Part shown: positions 52,676 through 62,659 of the stretch, in pieces
Layout of the letters: each line of letters begins with the position of its first letter
Numbering within the stretch: position 1 is the first letter of the stretch
NCBI GenBank assembly: GCA_012845835.1
Contig: JABAKD010000019.1
Location: forward strand, 13,471,344-13,535,343
Origin: Undaria pinnatifida
Lineage: Eukaryota > Sar > Phaeophyceae > Laminariales > Alariaceae
Reading direction: 5' to 3'
DNA length: 64,000 nucleotides
Program-made: the position numbers and the translations under genes
The notes under the pieces: model-generated
Seen by the model: only the letters and a program-made list of their open reading frames with translations
Told to the model about the DNA's origin: nothing
Database searches by the model: none

Positions 52676-53155
52676 AGTGTAAACAAGAAAAGGATAATCC
52701 TGCCGCGTTGGGTAGTTCCTGAGTTATACATGCAATTATCTACACGTGCTACGCCTATCCTAGCACGGGTCCTCACCGAATCAGACATGGCTGCGGGAAG
52801 CCGTCCCGCCAAAGCTTCCGCTTCAGATGACAAATTGGAGAACCGCGTCACATGAAAAGCTGGCAACAACTGGCCACGCGGGTACGGGGGGGGCGGGAGG
52901 AGGTGTGGTCAGTTCATGCGTCGCAGTAGCCGTACGACCATGGGCCCTAAAATTCCTACACTGCTTCAAAGGGAGCAGCACACCGGGTGTTCATAGACGG
53001 GGAAGATATCGCTTGCCCTTAGCGAAAATCGCTGTGGGGTGATCGGCGAGTTCATGAATGTTGCGGTGCGTCATAGTGGAACCACGTGATAGAGACGTTC
53101 GGGATGTGAGGTAATACACCACACATGCCACTACAGAGGTGCATCACTTTTTTGT
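52676..53155. other. No recognisable feature
   Basis: A short frame MAAGSRPAKASASDDKLENR at about 52787 ends at a TGA and is unassigned. ACGTGCTACGCC near 52743 loosely resembles an M3 end. Confidence 0.35.
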
Positions 53156-53187
53156 AAGGCCCCTTCAGTTGAGGGGCCCTATGCTTT
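53156..53187. repeat. Hairpin GGCCCCTTCAGTTGAGGGGCC
   Basis: GGCCCCT and AGGGGCC pair around a short loop (about 53159-53179). It looks like a bacterial terminator, but the context is eukaryotic repeat DNA and I assign no function. Confidence 0.7.
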
Positions 53188-53775
53188 ACGCTAAAACTAA
53201 CTTCGAACAAACCGAACGTTCAACTCGAAGAACAAACTCTAACCCTAAAAAAGCACCAAAAGCATAATAATATACACCAAGAATGACCTTGCGACAAAGT
53301 TGTTTTTTTTACCGAATTTGAATAAACCCATATCAAAATTACGGCCTACGTAAACGTAACTAGCCACAAACGATATTACGACGTTACAGGAAGCGGCCGC
53401 TGTTGAGGAATCCTACTTGGGCGGGTGGATCGCGTGTAAACCGACGTCGCCTAACCAATTTGGTCCCTCTTAAAGATTGTATAGTTTTTGCGGCGGCTTT
53501 CGAGCGAGAGACGGTATGATGGCCAGGCAATGCGGACGCTGGTCCCCTATTAAAGGCTTGGTCCACCACCAAGACCGCTTAGAGCGGAGAAAACTGTTGC
53601 GGAGAGCGTTGAGGTCCGTGTGTGTAGGTCTCGCCTTATCTCGCGGTCCCTTCTAAGGGGCTACTTGCTGTACCGGGTAATGATTCTGTCTCACAGATGC
53701 AATTGAGTATCTCCGAGAGTGGCAAATGATTTGTCCAAACATTACTGCCCCTATTGCAACACACGGCGGCGCATC
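53188..53775. other. No recognisable feature
   Basis: Short minus-strand frames only. Confidence 0.35.
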
Positions 53776-53910
53776 TGTTGCCCTTACATTCTCCAGACTG
53801 CAGAAGCAAGCTTGCGGCCGAAAGTGGACGTTGGAGATCTGGCGGAAAGCAGGTCGAGGTCCGTTTGGGAAGGGCGTAGAGGTCATACGGATGAATGCTG
53901 TACAGTAGCG
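53776..53910 (-). repeat. Repeat E, copy 3 (coding-like on minus strand)
   Basis: Aligns with 3430-3570 and more weakly with 2945-3060. It lies in a 109-residue minus-strand frame (53653-53982) whose middle reads FRQISNVHFRPQACFCSLEN. The corresponding frame in copy 2 has CRQ, HHRPQTCFC and L-x-NVS. Family unknown. Confidence 0.5.
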
Positions 53911-54294
53911 GGTGCAACCGAAGGTGTTGAAAAGCATGCCGTCTCCGTCGAGAAACTCAAGCATCCTACGTTCGACGGCCACTATCCTCCAAACGAATTG
54001 TAGATAATGACCGAAGAGTAAATGGATGAAACTAATGATATTCCAGCAGTATTGGGTGAAGGAGGCCGGAATTTCAGAAACGAAGGGCAGAAAGTGCTAG
54101 GTCTAGAGTGGAGCAGTGTACCTCGATCAAGATGCACGCGGCGGTAGGGGTGCGCAATGACAGTTCCAACGCTGCTGGCTTGGGCAGCCTTTAAAATCTC
54201 ATCCTGGAACCGGCTATTTCACGAAAAATCGAGGTGTAACTTGACAAGACATATCACCGAGGCATATCACGAGCACTGTGGTAGAACACAAGGA
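53911..54294. other. No recognisable feature
   Basis: Nothing assignable is seen. Confidence 0.35.
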
Positions 54295-54652
54295 GAGCCA
54301 TCCCACGCTAGGCATGCAGCAGATTCTCAGAAATTTCTGAGCTCCTCACACGGGGAACATAGTATCTGACCCGACCAATGACTTCGAGCACATGTCTTCG
54401 TGCAATCCGAAGATTCCTGTGCGCTAGTAGTCTTCAAACGAGTATGCTCGTACGTTAATCATTCTAGCCGATAGCTCCACGCTTGTGGAGGTTAACTGGT
54501 CAGAATGTCTGAATGTCAAAATCACTAGTTAGCCCAAAACGTGTAACCCCTACCGCAATATACAGGGACGATGCTTGTGGAAGTTAATCGTTCAGAATAC
54601 GAAAAACATTACTCAACCCAAAAGTGTAGCCCCTACCGCACTATACAGGGAG
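54295..54652 (-). mobile_element. M2 element with a tandemly duplicated right end
   Basis: Left end GAGCCATCCCACGCTAGGCA and right end GTGTAACCCCTACCGCAATA are M2 termini. CTGAGCTCCTCACACGGGGA matches the inner palindrome. The last 83 bp or so (from GCTTGTGGAGGTTAACTGGT to ATATACAGGGACG, about 54488-54570) are repeated with changes at 54573-54652. Confidence 0.65.
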
Positions 54653-54833
54653 CATGACTCACAAACGGTACTCCATCCATGCAATTTTGAAGTATTGGTT
54701 AGAGTTCCGCATTGATGAAACATTCTCAGTGAGAAACTACATTGGCCAAAGGGTTTTGAAGACCCTCCCTCAATTATCGCAGCACGTGTCCACACGCTGC
54801 CCTCGGAGAAACATGTACACTCGCGACCCCGGT

Positions 54834-54860
54834 GAGCCATCCCATCGCTAGGTAGAAAAC
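54834..54860 (-). mobile_element. M2 left-end fragment
   Basis: GAGCCATCCCATCGCTAGGT resembles the start of the neighbouring M2 copy; no other end is seen. Confidence 0.4.
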
Positions 54861-54925
54861 ATGTGGCGTTGTTGAAGACAATGATGGGGCTGGGTAGGTA
54901 GGGTGTACTTGCAGTTTGACAATAT

Positions 54926-55740
54926 ATTACAAAAATAAGAAAACACTCCAGCTGTGAGATCGAAAATCATGTCGAAACTCATCTTTGCAAGCTGTGTGTG
55001 ATACTCCGATCGCGCGTATTACGGTTTGTGTGTCCTCATTAAGGATATAGGTCGGCGACTCCCCTTGCAACTACAGTGTAGCGCTAGCAGGGTCAACAGG
55101 GTGATCTTAGTCAGTCTGTGCGCGGAAACTATAAAATCCGTTTCTGAGGGGGACGAAATCTGAACAGCTGTGGAAGGAAATGCATCAGTTTATAATCAAG
55201 TGAATCCTGTAAGTCGAATAACCGGTAAGGGGAGGGCGGAGTTTTTAAGGACGTGAAGGCCTGGTTTTGATTAAAAGGGAGCGGGGGTGGGGGAGGGGAC
55301 GGATGGGGGGGACAGGTGGGGCACCTCATTTTTTTCGTTGAAACTATGAGTCCTTCAAGAGGATAAATCTGACGGTTTTGAAAATAATGCACCAGTTTAT
55401 CATGGGGGGGGCGGGGGCGGGACGGGCGGGGCAGCTCAATCTGTGCGTGGAAACTATACATCTTTTAAGACGATAAATATGACGGTTTTAGAAAGAATGC
55501 ACCAGTTTATCGTGTATATCCTGTAAGTCGTACATCCAATGAGTAGAGGGCGGAGTGTTCGAGGGGGTGGGGGTGGGGTTGGGAGGTGGGGACGTGGGGG
55601 GTGGGGGAGGGGGGGGAAGGTGGGGGGGGAAGGGGGTGAACGCCTTTGGGCCGAATAGATGTAGGGGTTTGCTTTACGAGTGTTGCATGTATATACATCG
55701 TGCTTGATCCAATCATACTATCCACGCACAAGGGGGATCG
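54926..55740 (+). mobile_element. Family D copy, plus orientation, single arm
   Basis: It matches the 14376 arm closely: ACACTCCAGCTGTGAGATCG, TCCGATCGCGCGTATTACGG, GGATATAGGTCGGCGACTCC, GTCTGTGCGCGGAAACTATA. Three sub-repeats with GAAACTAT begin near 55122, 55344 and 55449, separated by G-rich text, and a final G-rich block at 55560-55640. There is no inverted partner arm, unlike at 14.4 kb. Pro-rich minus-strand frames (55129-55731) are artefacts. Confidence 0.82.
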
Positions 55741-56888
55741 AGAATCAAATTACTTATTTTAAATGACAAGGAAAACGTCATCAATCCGACCTGATTATCG
55801 GACCAACCCAATAAAAACACTAGTCTATAGTCTAACTAGAAAGAAAAAAACTACTGCAGTAAACGTATGTACTTTCTGGGTTGGGAAGCCCCGTTCATCC
55901 CAGCAAGAGATCGCCCAAAAGGCCGCCTCTATCGTAACAATCGCCGGCATGGTACACACGTTGTGACAAAAAGGCGATGGTGTATCGGAACGATCATAGT
56001 TCTCTGTTCGCCCGGTATAACGGCCGGCGTCGTGCAGTTCTCCACGACGACGTGTCTGAACTTCGTTTACAAGATTGGTATGCCGTTGAAAATATGGAAA
56101 CTGCTAACTGTCGGCCGACTTGTCTCCATGCTAGCACTAGATGATTTATGTTACGCTATCATATGAACATGGTGTTTCCTGTGACTTTAGTGGCCCCTCC
56201 ACGCCACCGGCATGTCCCAGCCATTAACATCGGGACTTTAACGGCGCCCGGCACCACTCCACAAACTGCCACCACTGATCATTCCGATGTGCTGTGGTAC
56301 GAGTAGTAAGCGATTTCACAGACAAAATGTCGACTACTAATTGAGTACTAAAACAATACGGCTCGTAGAGGGCAACCGGCTCTATTCAACGGGAACAGTA
56401 GAGGCACCACTACTTCTCTCTGATCGATGTCGCCTGTCGCACTATTCATAGTCGATGGTGACTGTTAGGTATAGTCCATCGTTCGAGGTGTACTGCATTA
56501 CGCTTCCTTTCTCGTGTGATCTACAGCCAATAATGGTGCCTTCGTAGCACCAGTATGTACCAGCCTAAAATCCCGCCATTATTGTACCAGCCGGCCGTAC
56601 TCTGCACACTGCTACTGTTGTGTGGTATCATCTGTGCCTAGCTATTTCGCACGAAAACGTACCAGGTAACCGGCACCACGAAACCTGTGCCATAGGAGCA
56701 CCACCACGTTACGTCAGGAGATGTGTCTTTCCACGCCTGTCGACGCCGTCTGTTGCCTTTGGTCGCTAGTTTGTGGTTTATGTAGTAGTTGCCTCCCTCC
56801 CCTGACGTGACACATATACCGTATGTGCCAATGCTACATACAAGTAGCTTCCGTACAAATAGAGTAGATATCTCAGTTGCCGTTAAAT
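55741..56888. other. No recognisable feature
   Basis: A 99-residue plus-strand frame (55867-56166) has a hydrophobic middle but no recognisable motif. Nothing else is seen. Confidence 0.35.
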
Positions 56889-57144
56889 ACGCGTGCTACG
56901 ACAGAGGTTGCACCACGTTTTTTTTTTAGGCTCTCCGTTTTGGGAGCTCAAGACCTCCCCCACAAACCTGATTTAGAGAAAACATATACCTGGTAACTGC
57001 CACCAGATGAAAAAATTCCGTGGCTTAGATACACAACGAGAAATTGCAAAACAAAATCGTGCATGATACTTCCGACGATTTTTAGGTAAGGAGCCGCGTC
57101 ATTCTTCAGAAAAAAAAGGCAAACAAGTCTATCGTAGCACAAGC
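56889..57144. mobile_element. M3 short TIR element
   Basis: Left end ACGCGTGCTACGACAGAGGT and right end CTATCGTAGCACAAGC pair. Interior GGGAGCTCAAGACCTCCC and GGTAAGGAGCCGCGTCATTC are M3 motifs, the second shared with the 12525 copy. Length 256 bp. Confidence 0.75.
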
Positions 57145-57609
57145 TTGTCTGAACCCTGTACACTGCCCGTGTTAATCGTTCCAGGTAGGGTGTTCGCGTT
57201 TTACCATCTTTCCTATCTAGAGTGGAAACATTAAAGTTATAGTGCGGGAAATTACTCGAACGTTATATAAGTCAAGGTCAGTCAAACCATGTCAAACCTC
57301 GAAACGAGAAGGTGACAAGAATAAATATATAAAAGGCAGGAAACTACGTTTCACACCTAATATTTTTGCTGAGTCCTCGTGGGTTGGATTTTCCTCGTGC
57401 TGTGACTTCTGATTATTTTAATATACCTCACTTCCGCGTTCCCACACAACCCCTCGACCGAATTTGAAGTTTACTTCGTGTCCTGCAAACACTCTAGAGC
57501 GCAACAACGTTGCACATACCGCGCCGAAAATAGACACACGCGTGTTTGTTTTATCTCGGATTCAATTACGCACTTCACTTCGTCGGGAAATTTAGTGGCA
57601 CTAGCAGAC
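57145..57609. other. No recognisable feature
   Basis: Nothing assignable is seen. Confidence 0.35.
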
Positions 57610-57790
57610 AATGAACCTCCTACTCACCTTGCAAGGGTCACCATGATGTTCAGCCTCCCGCCAGACACCGCTTGCAAAATGGTAGAATGTGCCGTAGGGG
57701 TCTGTTTCCACCAGCTCTGCCGTACATGGCATACGGCACACAAAATATTCGAGACAGCCGGGGGGAAAGGGGAAATAATATGTTATGGCG
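57610..57790 (+). repeat. Repeat F, copy 2
   Basis: Aligns with 5890-6070. It lies inside a 122-residue plus-strand frame (57478-57846) reading CKMVECAVGVCFHQLCRTWH over the matched part, where copy 1 reads CEVEERARWVCFHELC. The frame is only partly kept between copies. Family unknown. Confidence 0.5.
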
Positions 57791-58393
57791 CGATCCACGA
57801 TAATAGAGGTACCCTTTCTGGGCTCCTATGTAATTTTTCCTTGTAAAATGATAAAATGACGAACGTCCTTAACCTGAAATGGTCTGAAGTAACGGCATCA
57901 ACGCCACTAACTCCATTCTTCTCGTTTGAAATGTCACTTTTCTCGTTTGAAATGTCGTGTTTCTTATACCTAGGGCGTGGTTTTGACTACTATTGAACTC
58001 GTTCGCCCTGCAGTTTGCTTGAAAGCGTTTTCTTGGTTTGAACTATGGAGCTCCTCAAACAAGTAGCGTCACAAAGCGTATCGTAGACCTCTGCCGTCTA
58101 TCATACGGTGATTTGGGAGACGGCCGTAAAATGGTATGTCGTTGAAAGTAACTCCGAGTAATTTTCTCGTACGGAGCAAGTCTGTCCCTGATCCCGCCTT
58201 ACACGGGCTTCGCTACTTAAGTAAAAGCACCGCTGTACCGGGAAACGACCATAAACGCCCGGTTTCACGGGCTAACGGCCAACCACGTTAGCGGTCACCT
58301 TTTCATGGTGAATTTGCACCGTTTCATGGCGTGCAGAACACCGCTCCACACAAACTCAACCCCGTCAACTCCACGCTTGATCAAATATACGTT
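57791..58393. other. No recognisable feature; M2-like fragment
   Basis: TTGAACTATGGAGCTCCTCA near 58037 recalls the M2 inner palindrome. TCGTTTGAAATGTC is repeated at 57921 and 57940. No element ends are seen. Confidence 0.35.
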
Positions 58394-58624
58394 CAATAAG
58401 GGCCTTTATAAGGGGCTTTCGTTTTGCAGGGGCTCGGCGTCACTCGCGCGAATGGTCCCCCTGTTCCGTGTGGCCTTAAGCTTTTGTCCTGTTTTGTTTT
58501 GTCGTTGCGCATCTTTAATGGAATGGTTGTCTACGACGCCCTAGATAAATCGCCTACAGTATTTTTGGCACAGAGGGAGCAGATACACTCGGGCGAGGCT
58601 CAAACCCCCCCTGCCTTAGCCCAA
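58394..58624. mobile_element. M1 short TIR element, truncated or diverged
   Basis: GGGGCTCGGCGTCACTCGCG with CGAATGGTCCCCCTGTTCC at about 58429 is the M1 left inner block, and CCCCCCCTGCCTTAGCCCAA at the right is the terminus. The left terminus (AATAAGGGCCTTTATAAGGG) is degraded. Length about 231 bp. Confidence 0.6.
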
Positions 58625-58771
58625 CGTCAATTGGGGACTCGACGACGCCAACACCATATGCCCCGTCAATTAAGCACTCCACGCCAACAGCATACGTCTC
58701 GTCAATTAGGCACCCCACGCCAACAGCATACGTCCCGTCAATTAGGCACTCGGCGCCAACAGCATACGTCC
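58625..58771 (+). repeat. 36-bp tandem repeat, four units, in frame
   Basis: Units start at 58625, 58664, 58700 and 58736; the first is 39 bp and the rest 36 bp. Being a multiple of three, the array reads as RQLGTPRQQHTS repeats in a 129-residue plus-strand frame (58424-58813). It begins at the last base of the M1 element. Without any recognised domain I treat the open frame as a consequence of the repeat. Confidence 0.88.
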
Positions 58772-59984
58772 CACGCAGAAATAGCATGCAGAAATAGCAT
58801 ACAACCAATATAACATTGTCGGAGTCCTTCGGCTCCCCAGAAAGCTCGCCAGCCGCCGCCTAGCCATGTATGTGCACAAACCCATGGCTCAGGCAGTCAC
58901 AACACGCTAACGTGCCAACGATTCATCGGGTGTCGTATGCATGTGCGACAGAAGCAGTATCAGTGTAGTGTGCATGTGCACAAGGTTGTCCGCCGACGCG
59001 CAACGCTACCATAAGGCAGCGCGATTCCAAGACCATCGGACAATGGAAGGGTGGGTCGAAACAGATTTGCTGTTTGGTCGTGACATAATCCCCATCTAAC
59101 TTCCAGGAACCTGGTACCTGATCTAGGGTTGTACCAGGTACGTAATAGGGCTGACGGCCGATGCCGGAATGCAAAACAAAATTGAATGCAACGCCAACAT
59201 TTGTTCTACAACAGCAGCGTTACGTTAATGCATTTTTTTGTGTTACCTGAAGCAGTGTCAGCCCGCTCATTGAAAGCAGAGTTTATGAAAGTTGGCGTTC
59301 CACCTGAAAAGGTGAAAGTAAGTAGCCTAGGCGAAGTGCCGGCACGTGCCAGTCGGAAATACCGGTCTTACAGAGCAACCACTTGATCACTACGTGTTAC
59401 TTCATGGAGTGTCACTACTGGTTGTTCCCAGCTTCTTGAAGGCACCTCATCACGTATGCGGCACTACTCTATCAGCACCCTATGGGGGCCACTTCGTACG
59501 CCCGTACTCTACAATACTCGTTGTGTTGTTCACGGGAACCGAAGAAAACGCCAGCAAGCGCAGGATTTTGATTGCTAATGCAACTGAGGTGAAGGTGACA
59601 CACGATATGGAACGAAATACTTACGTACATGTGGAAGGGTGGGATGAGCTTTGTTGTTCTTCATCTGCAGGACCAAGTCATAAGATGCTGTACTTAAACA
59701 TAGTCCACTGCTGTTCTTCCAATGTGTGTCTCTGTCGCCCAGTTTGTGACTGCAGAGCCAGCCTCTAGGAGGCGGCAGCACGGACGCTGCTTGTGCTGAA
59801 TGTAGGCTGGCAGAAATATCAGTAAAACGTGAGGAACGCACGCACAGGCTCCAATGCTAGCCGCCGGAGGAAAAAAAGAGGGGGTTGCTCTTAGTATAAA
59901 TTGTACTATGAGACGAATTAATCTTATCGTATCGCGAACTCCGGAGTGTTTGCGTGTTAGGCGAAAAACGTACTTGGTACACCA
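58772..59984. other. No recognisable feature
   Basis: GGAACCTGGTACCTGATCTA with TTGTACCAGGTAC at about 59105-59142 can form a hairpin. A 140-residue plus-strand frame (59346-59768) is unrecognised and overlaps a minus-strand frame. Confidence 0.35.
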
Positions 59985-60112
59985 CCAATGCTAGCGTAGG
60001 GGGGGTCGCTTCCGGAGATTTTTCTGGAAAGGCTCGGAGTCACTCGCGCGAGAGAACCCCCTGTTTCTTTGCGGTCTTCAGCCTAAGGTGCTCTGTTTTC
60101 ATTTCGCGATAG
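59985..60112. mobile_element. M1 left half
   Basis: CCAATGCTAGCGTAGGGGGG, then GCTCGGAGTCACTCGCGCGA, GAGAACCCCCTGTTTCTTTG and TTTCATTTCGCGATAGACC, as in the left halves of 9476 and 11273. The right half is replaced by another M1 copy. Confidence 0.65.
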
Positions 60113-60377
60113 ACCAAGCTAGGCCAGGGGGGATGTTACGGTATACCACCTTCTTCACTGACCTAATTTGAGCCCCTGGCTCGAGTGACCCTGTACCCCA
60201 CCAATATTCTTGGCGCAGTGTAGCTGACCATTTCATTGCGGATTCAAATCGCAAAAAAAGGAATAGCACAAAAGCTTAAGGCCGCAGAAAAACTAACAGC
60301 GGGTTCACTTGCACGAGTGACTCCGGACCAGTGCCGAGAAAGATCCCAAAAGTGACCCCCCTGTACAGTATTCATGG
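60113..60377. mobile_element. M1 short TIR element abutting another
   Basis: ACCAAGCTAGGCCAGGGGGG at the left and GACCCCCCTGTACAGTATTC at the right are degraded M1 ends. Inner palindromes are GCTCGAGTGACCCTGTACCC near 60180 and TCACTTGCACGAGTGACTCC near 60306. GCAGTGTAGCTGACCATTTC, ATTGCGGATTCAAATCG and AAAGATCCCAAAAGTGACC match other copies. It may have inserted into the element at 59985 or formed by recombination. Confidence 0.65.
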
Positions 60378-61335
60378 TAGACACGAATGCGCAATGGAAT
60401 GGTATGACCATTGTTGATAATGTGTTCTAGACCACCACCTATCCAGGCAATGCTCAGCAACATTGGCTGGTTCATTGCTGTATTCGTCGTGGTAGCAGGA
60501 TTAGAAAAAAACATACGAGCGTTCCAGCTGAAACGGAACTTTCTTGGAGGAAGTTTTTAGAAAAGCGGCGGGATTACCACCTGTTCGACTACTGCCGAGT
60601 TTTTATTCGAGAAGGTCATATCGCATTAGGTAGTCGAATTATCGAAGTCAGCGGCTTGGGGAAGCAATAGTGCTCGAGAAGCTGAGATGGATGATGCGTG
60701 TGGCGACACCCCTTTCGTTCCTTACTCTTCCCCTACCCCTTTACTCTTCCTTGTCACTTTTTGGTGTCCCCTGAACTTTGAACACAGCAGCAGTCCATTG
60801 TTCTTGTGTGTTTCGTTTGAAGGCCGAAAGCGCCCGTCGAAACATCAATATATTCCTGTCTAAGAGTGCATCTTGCACGCTCGTTCGTCTGGCTCAAGTG
60901 CGGCCAGGGCCGGCGTTTTCGATCACGCCAATTCGTATCGTCACATAAGTCAATAGGTTATAGAGCTATCACCTACAGCGCGGCGTTTCACAGCACCAGT
61001 CTTCGAGGAGACGTCTTCGAGAGAACCTTCAGAATGGAGCAGCCACTGGACTGCCATCAAACAGCGGACTGTCAACAAGGGAAGTTGAAAAAGTGAGGAG
61101 TTCAGATTTTCGACAGCGCGGCTGGGATTGGATTGATAATCTAGATTTAAGATTCTTTGCACTGGTGGCCCGAGTCCGTCTCGGTCGTATCCTGCTGTCA
61201 GGAAGAGCGTTGTATCTACCCGCCAATTTTGCTGTCGGGGAATTGTAGTTTGCGTTTGCATTTCTTACACGGGTTGAGTAGTGCGGCGTAGTTACCGTAC
61301 TTCTTGAGGCGTCAGATTGCATATCATCCGCTGGA
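60378..61335. other. Unassigned region upstream of the second copia element
   Basis: This is where a 5' LTR would be expected. CTTACTCTTCCCCTACCCC text and AACATCAATATATTCCTGTC near 60843 have the flavour of an LTR, but I cannot define TG and CA ends or a primer site. No match to the 315-bp LTR was seen. Short frames on both strands are unrecognised. Confidence 0.3.
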
Positions 61336-61610
61336 GCCTGGACCAGCTGCAGCCTTGACGGCACAGGTAGTACACGCCAGCTATTTGAACAGGGTCGAGA
61401 ACGGACTCGAGACGTTCAGTTGGGCCTGCACCAGCTGCAACATCGACGGCATAGTGATTGCGAGTCATTGGAACACCGATGGAGAACAGACTCGAGGCGT
61501 TCTTATAGCCTGCACCAGCTGCAGCATGGACGGCCCAGGTAGTGGACGTCATCGAACCACGCTGCACCAGCTGTACCGTAGGTGGCATGGCACAGGTATT
61601 GTACCTCAGT
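61336..61610 (+). repeat. 84-90 bp tandem repeat, about 3.5 units
   Basis: CCTGCACCAGCTGCAGCAT-type text begins units near 61336, 61425 and 61509, and a truncated unit near 61562. Each continues CGACGGCACAGGTAGTG, then CATTTGAACA and GAGAACAGACTCGAGACGTT. CAGCTG and CTGCAG give local palindromes. It lies in the expected leader of the copia element. Confidence 0.75.
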
Positions 61611-61767
61611 GTACAAGAGGACACAGGCCGAGCTATGCAAACTCGGGGTGTGTTTTCAGAAGTCTACACCTAGATTGCCGCAAGCTATTCGCAAACCCCT
61701 CACGTTCACCGCTGAGCGGGAGGATACATTGTCATGGACGGAACAACGAACCACCTTCGCGTTGTCT

Positions 61768-62600
61768 TGAAAAAATACCAAAGTTCGACGGCGAAACGGC
61801 GCACGACTTTCTTGAATGGAGATCCAAACTTTCTGCCAGTCTCAGCATCTATAACAGAGTCATATTTAACATACTGCAGGGGCAAGAGCGACCGTTGGAG
61901 ACCGGCAACATTCAGGCCACCGCTCGTGCGGCGTGGGATGCCGCCAACCAGGCATACTATTATTTTTGACTGGCGACCAAGCCGTCTTTGCCGTACGGAA
62001 ATTCGAGGGCACCACACACGAAGATTGAGCAGGGCATGGACAGCGGGCAGCGCAACGCGAGCAGTTCAAAGGGAGTTCGCGCTAAGCAATTCGCGCGGAG
62101 CATTCAAGAGTGAACAACACGCGAATGCGTTCAGACCAGGACCCGGACGGGCAGGTTTGCATCATGAATAGCTGTCGAGATTTCCTTGACGCATGCGACC
62201 CACGAAGGTCCCACAGATCGTCAGTATGATGATACTATACTGCAAGCCCTACCACCCGAATATAAGGCAACTCTACGAGCCTATCTGCGGAGAGAAGAGC
62301 CCTCAGACGTGCCGACATCCGGCGTATGATGGCGGCCAATTTTGCAGATAACCTGGTCCGTTCACGTTCTGACTCATTCAGAGGTATCGCGGGACGTGCT
62401 ACCGCAATGCGGACCATTACCCGCGATGGCAATGACATCAAGTGCCATTTTGTGGTCGTGTCGGTTACTTCGTGCCTAATACGCGTCAAGCAGCAGCATG
62501 AGAATGATGGACCGCAGCCGCAGCAGCGTGGAGAACAAAATAAACACCCACGCACACAGCCCCAACGAAACCGTGGAGGAGGGCGATGTCCCGTGTGATG
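61768..62600 (+). pseudogene. Ty1/copia gag, decayed
   Basis: Starts with KIPKFDGETAHDFLEWRSKL-type text (capsid region, UBN2-like gag), continues with ILQGQERP and ATARAAWDAANQAYY, then shifts frame repeatedly. Later pieces read DSC-like MNSCRDFLDACDP, ILQALPPEY, RRMMAANFADNLVRS and GIAGRATAMR. The zinc knuckle starts TGCCATTTT and becomes Cys-His-Phe-Cys-Gly-Arg only after allowing a lost T, and its downstream His and Cys are replaced (Tyr, Thr). A Gln-rich tail (QQHEN, QPQQRGEQNKH) follows. Gag packages the element RNA in the cytoplasm; this copy cannot make the full protein. At least four frame changes by eye. Confidence 0.9.
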
Positions 62601-62659
62601 CTCGTACCGCAACACAACCTCCCATAGCGACCCCGACTGCAGCGAAATGAGGCGCAAAC

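Noticed and set aside
53156-53187. Rho-independent terminator
   Set aside because: There is no bacterial gene context; the hairpin is reported only as a hairpin.
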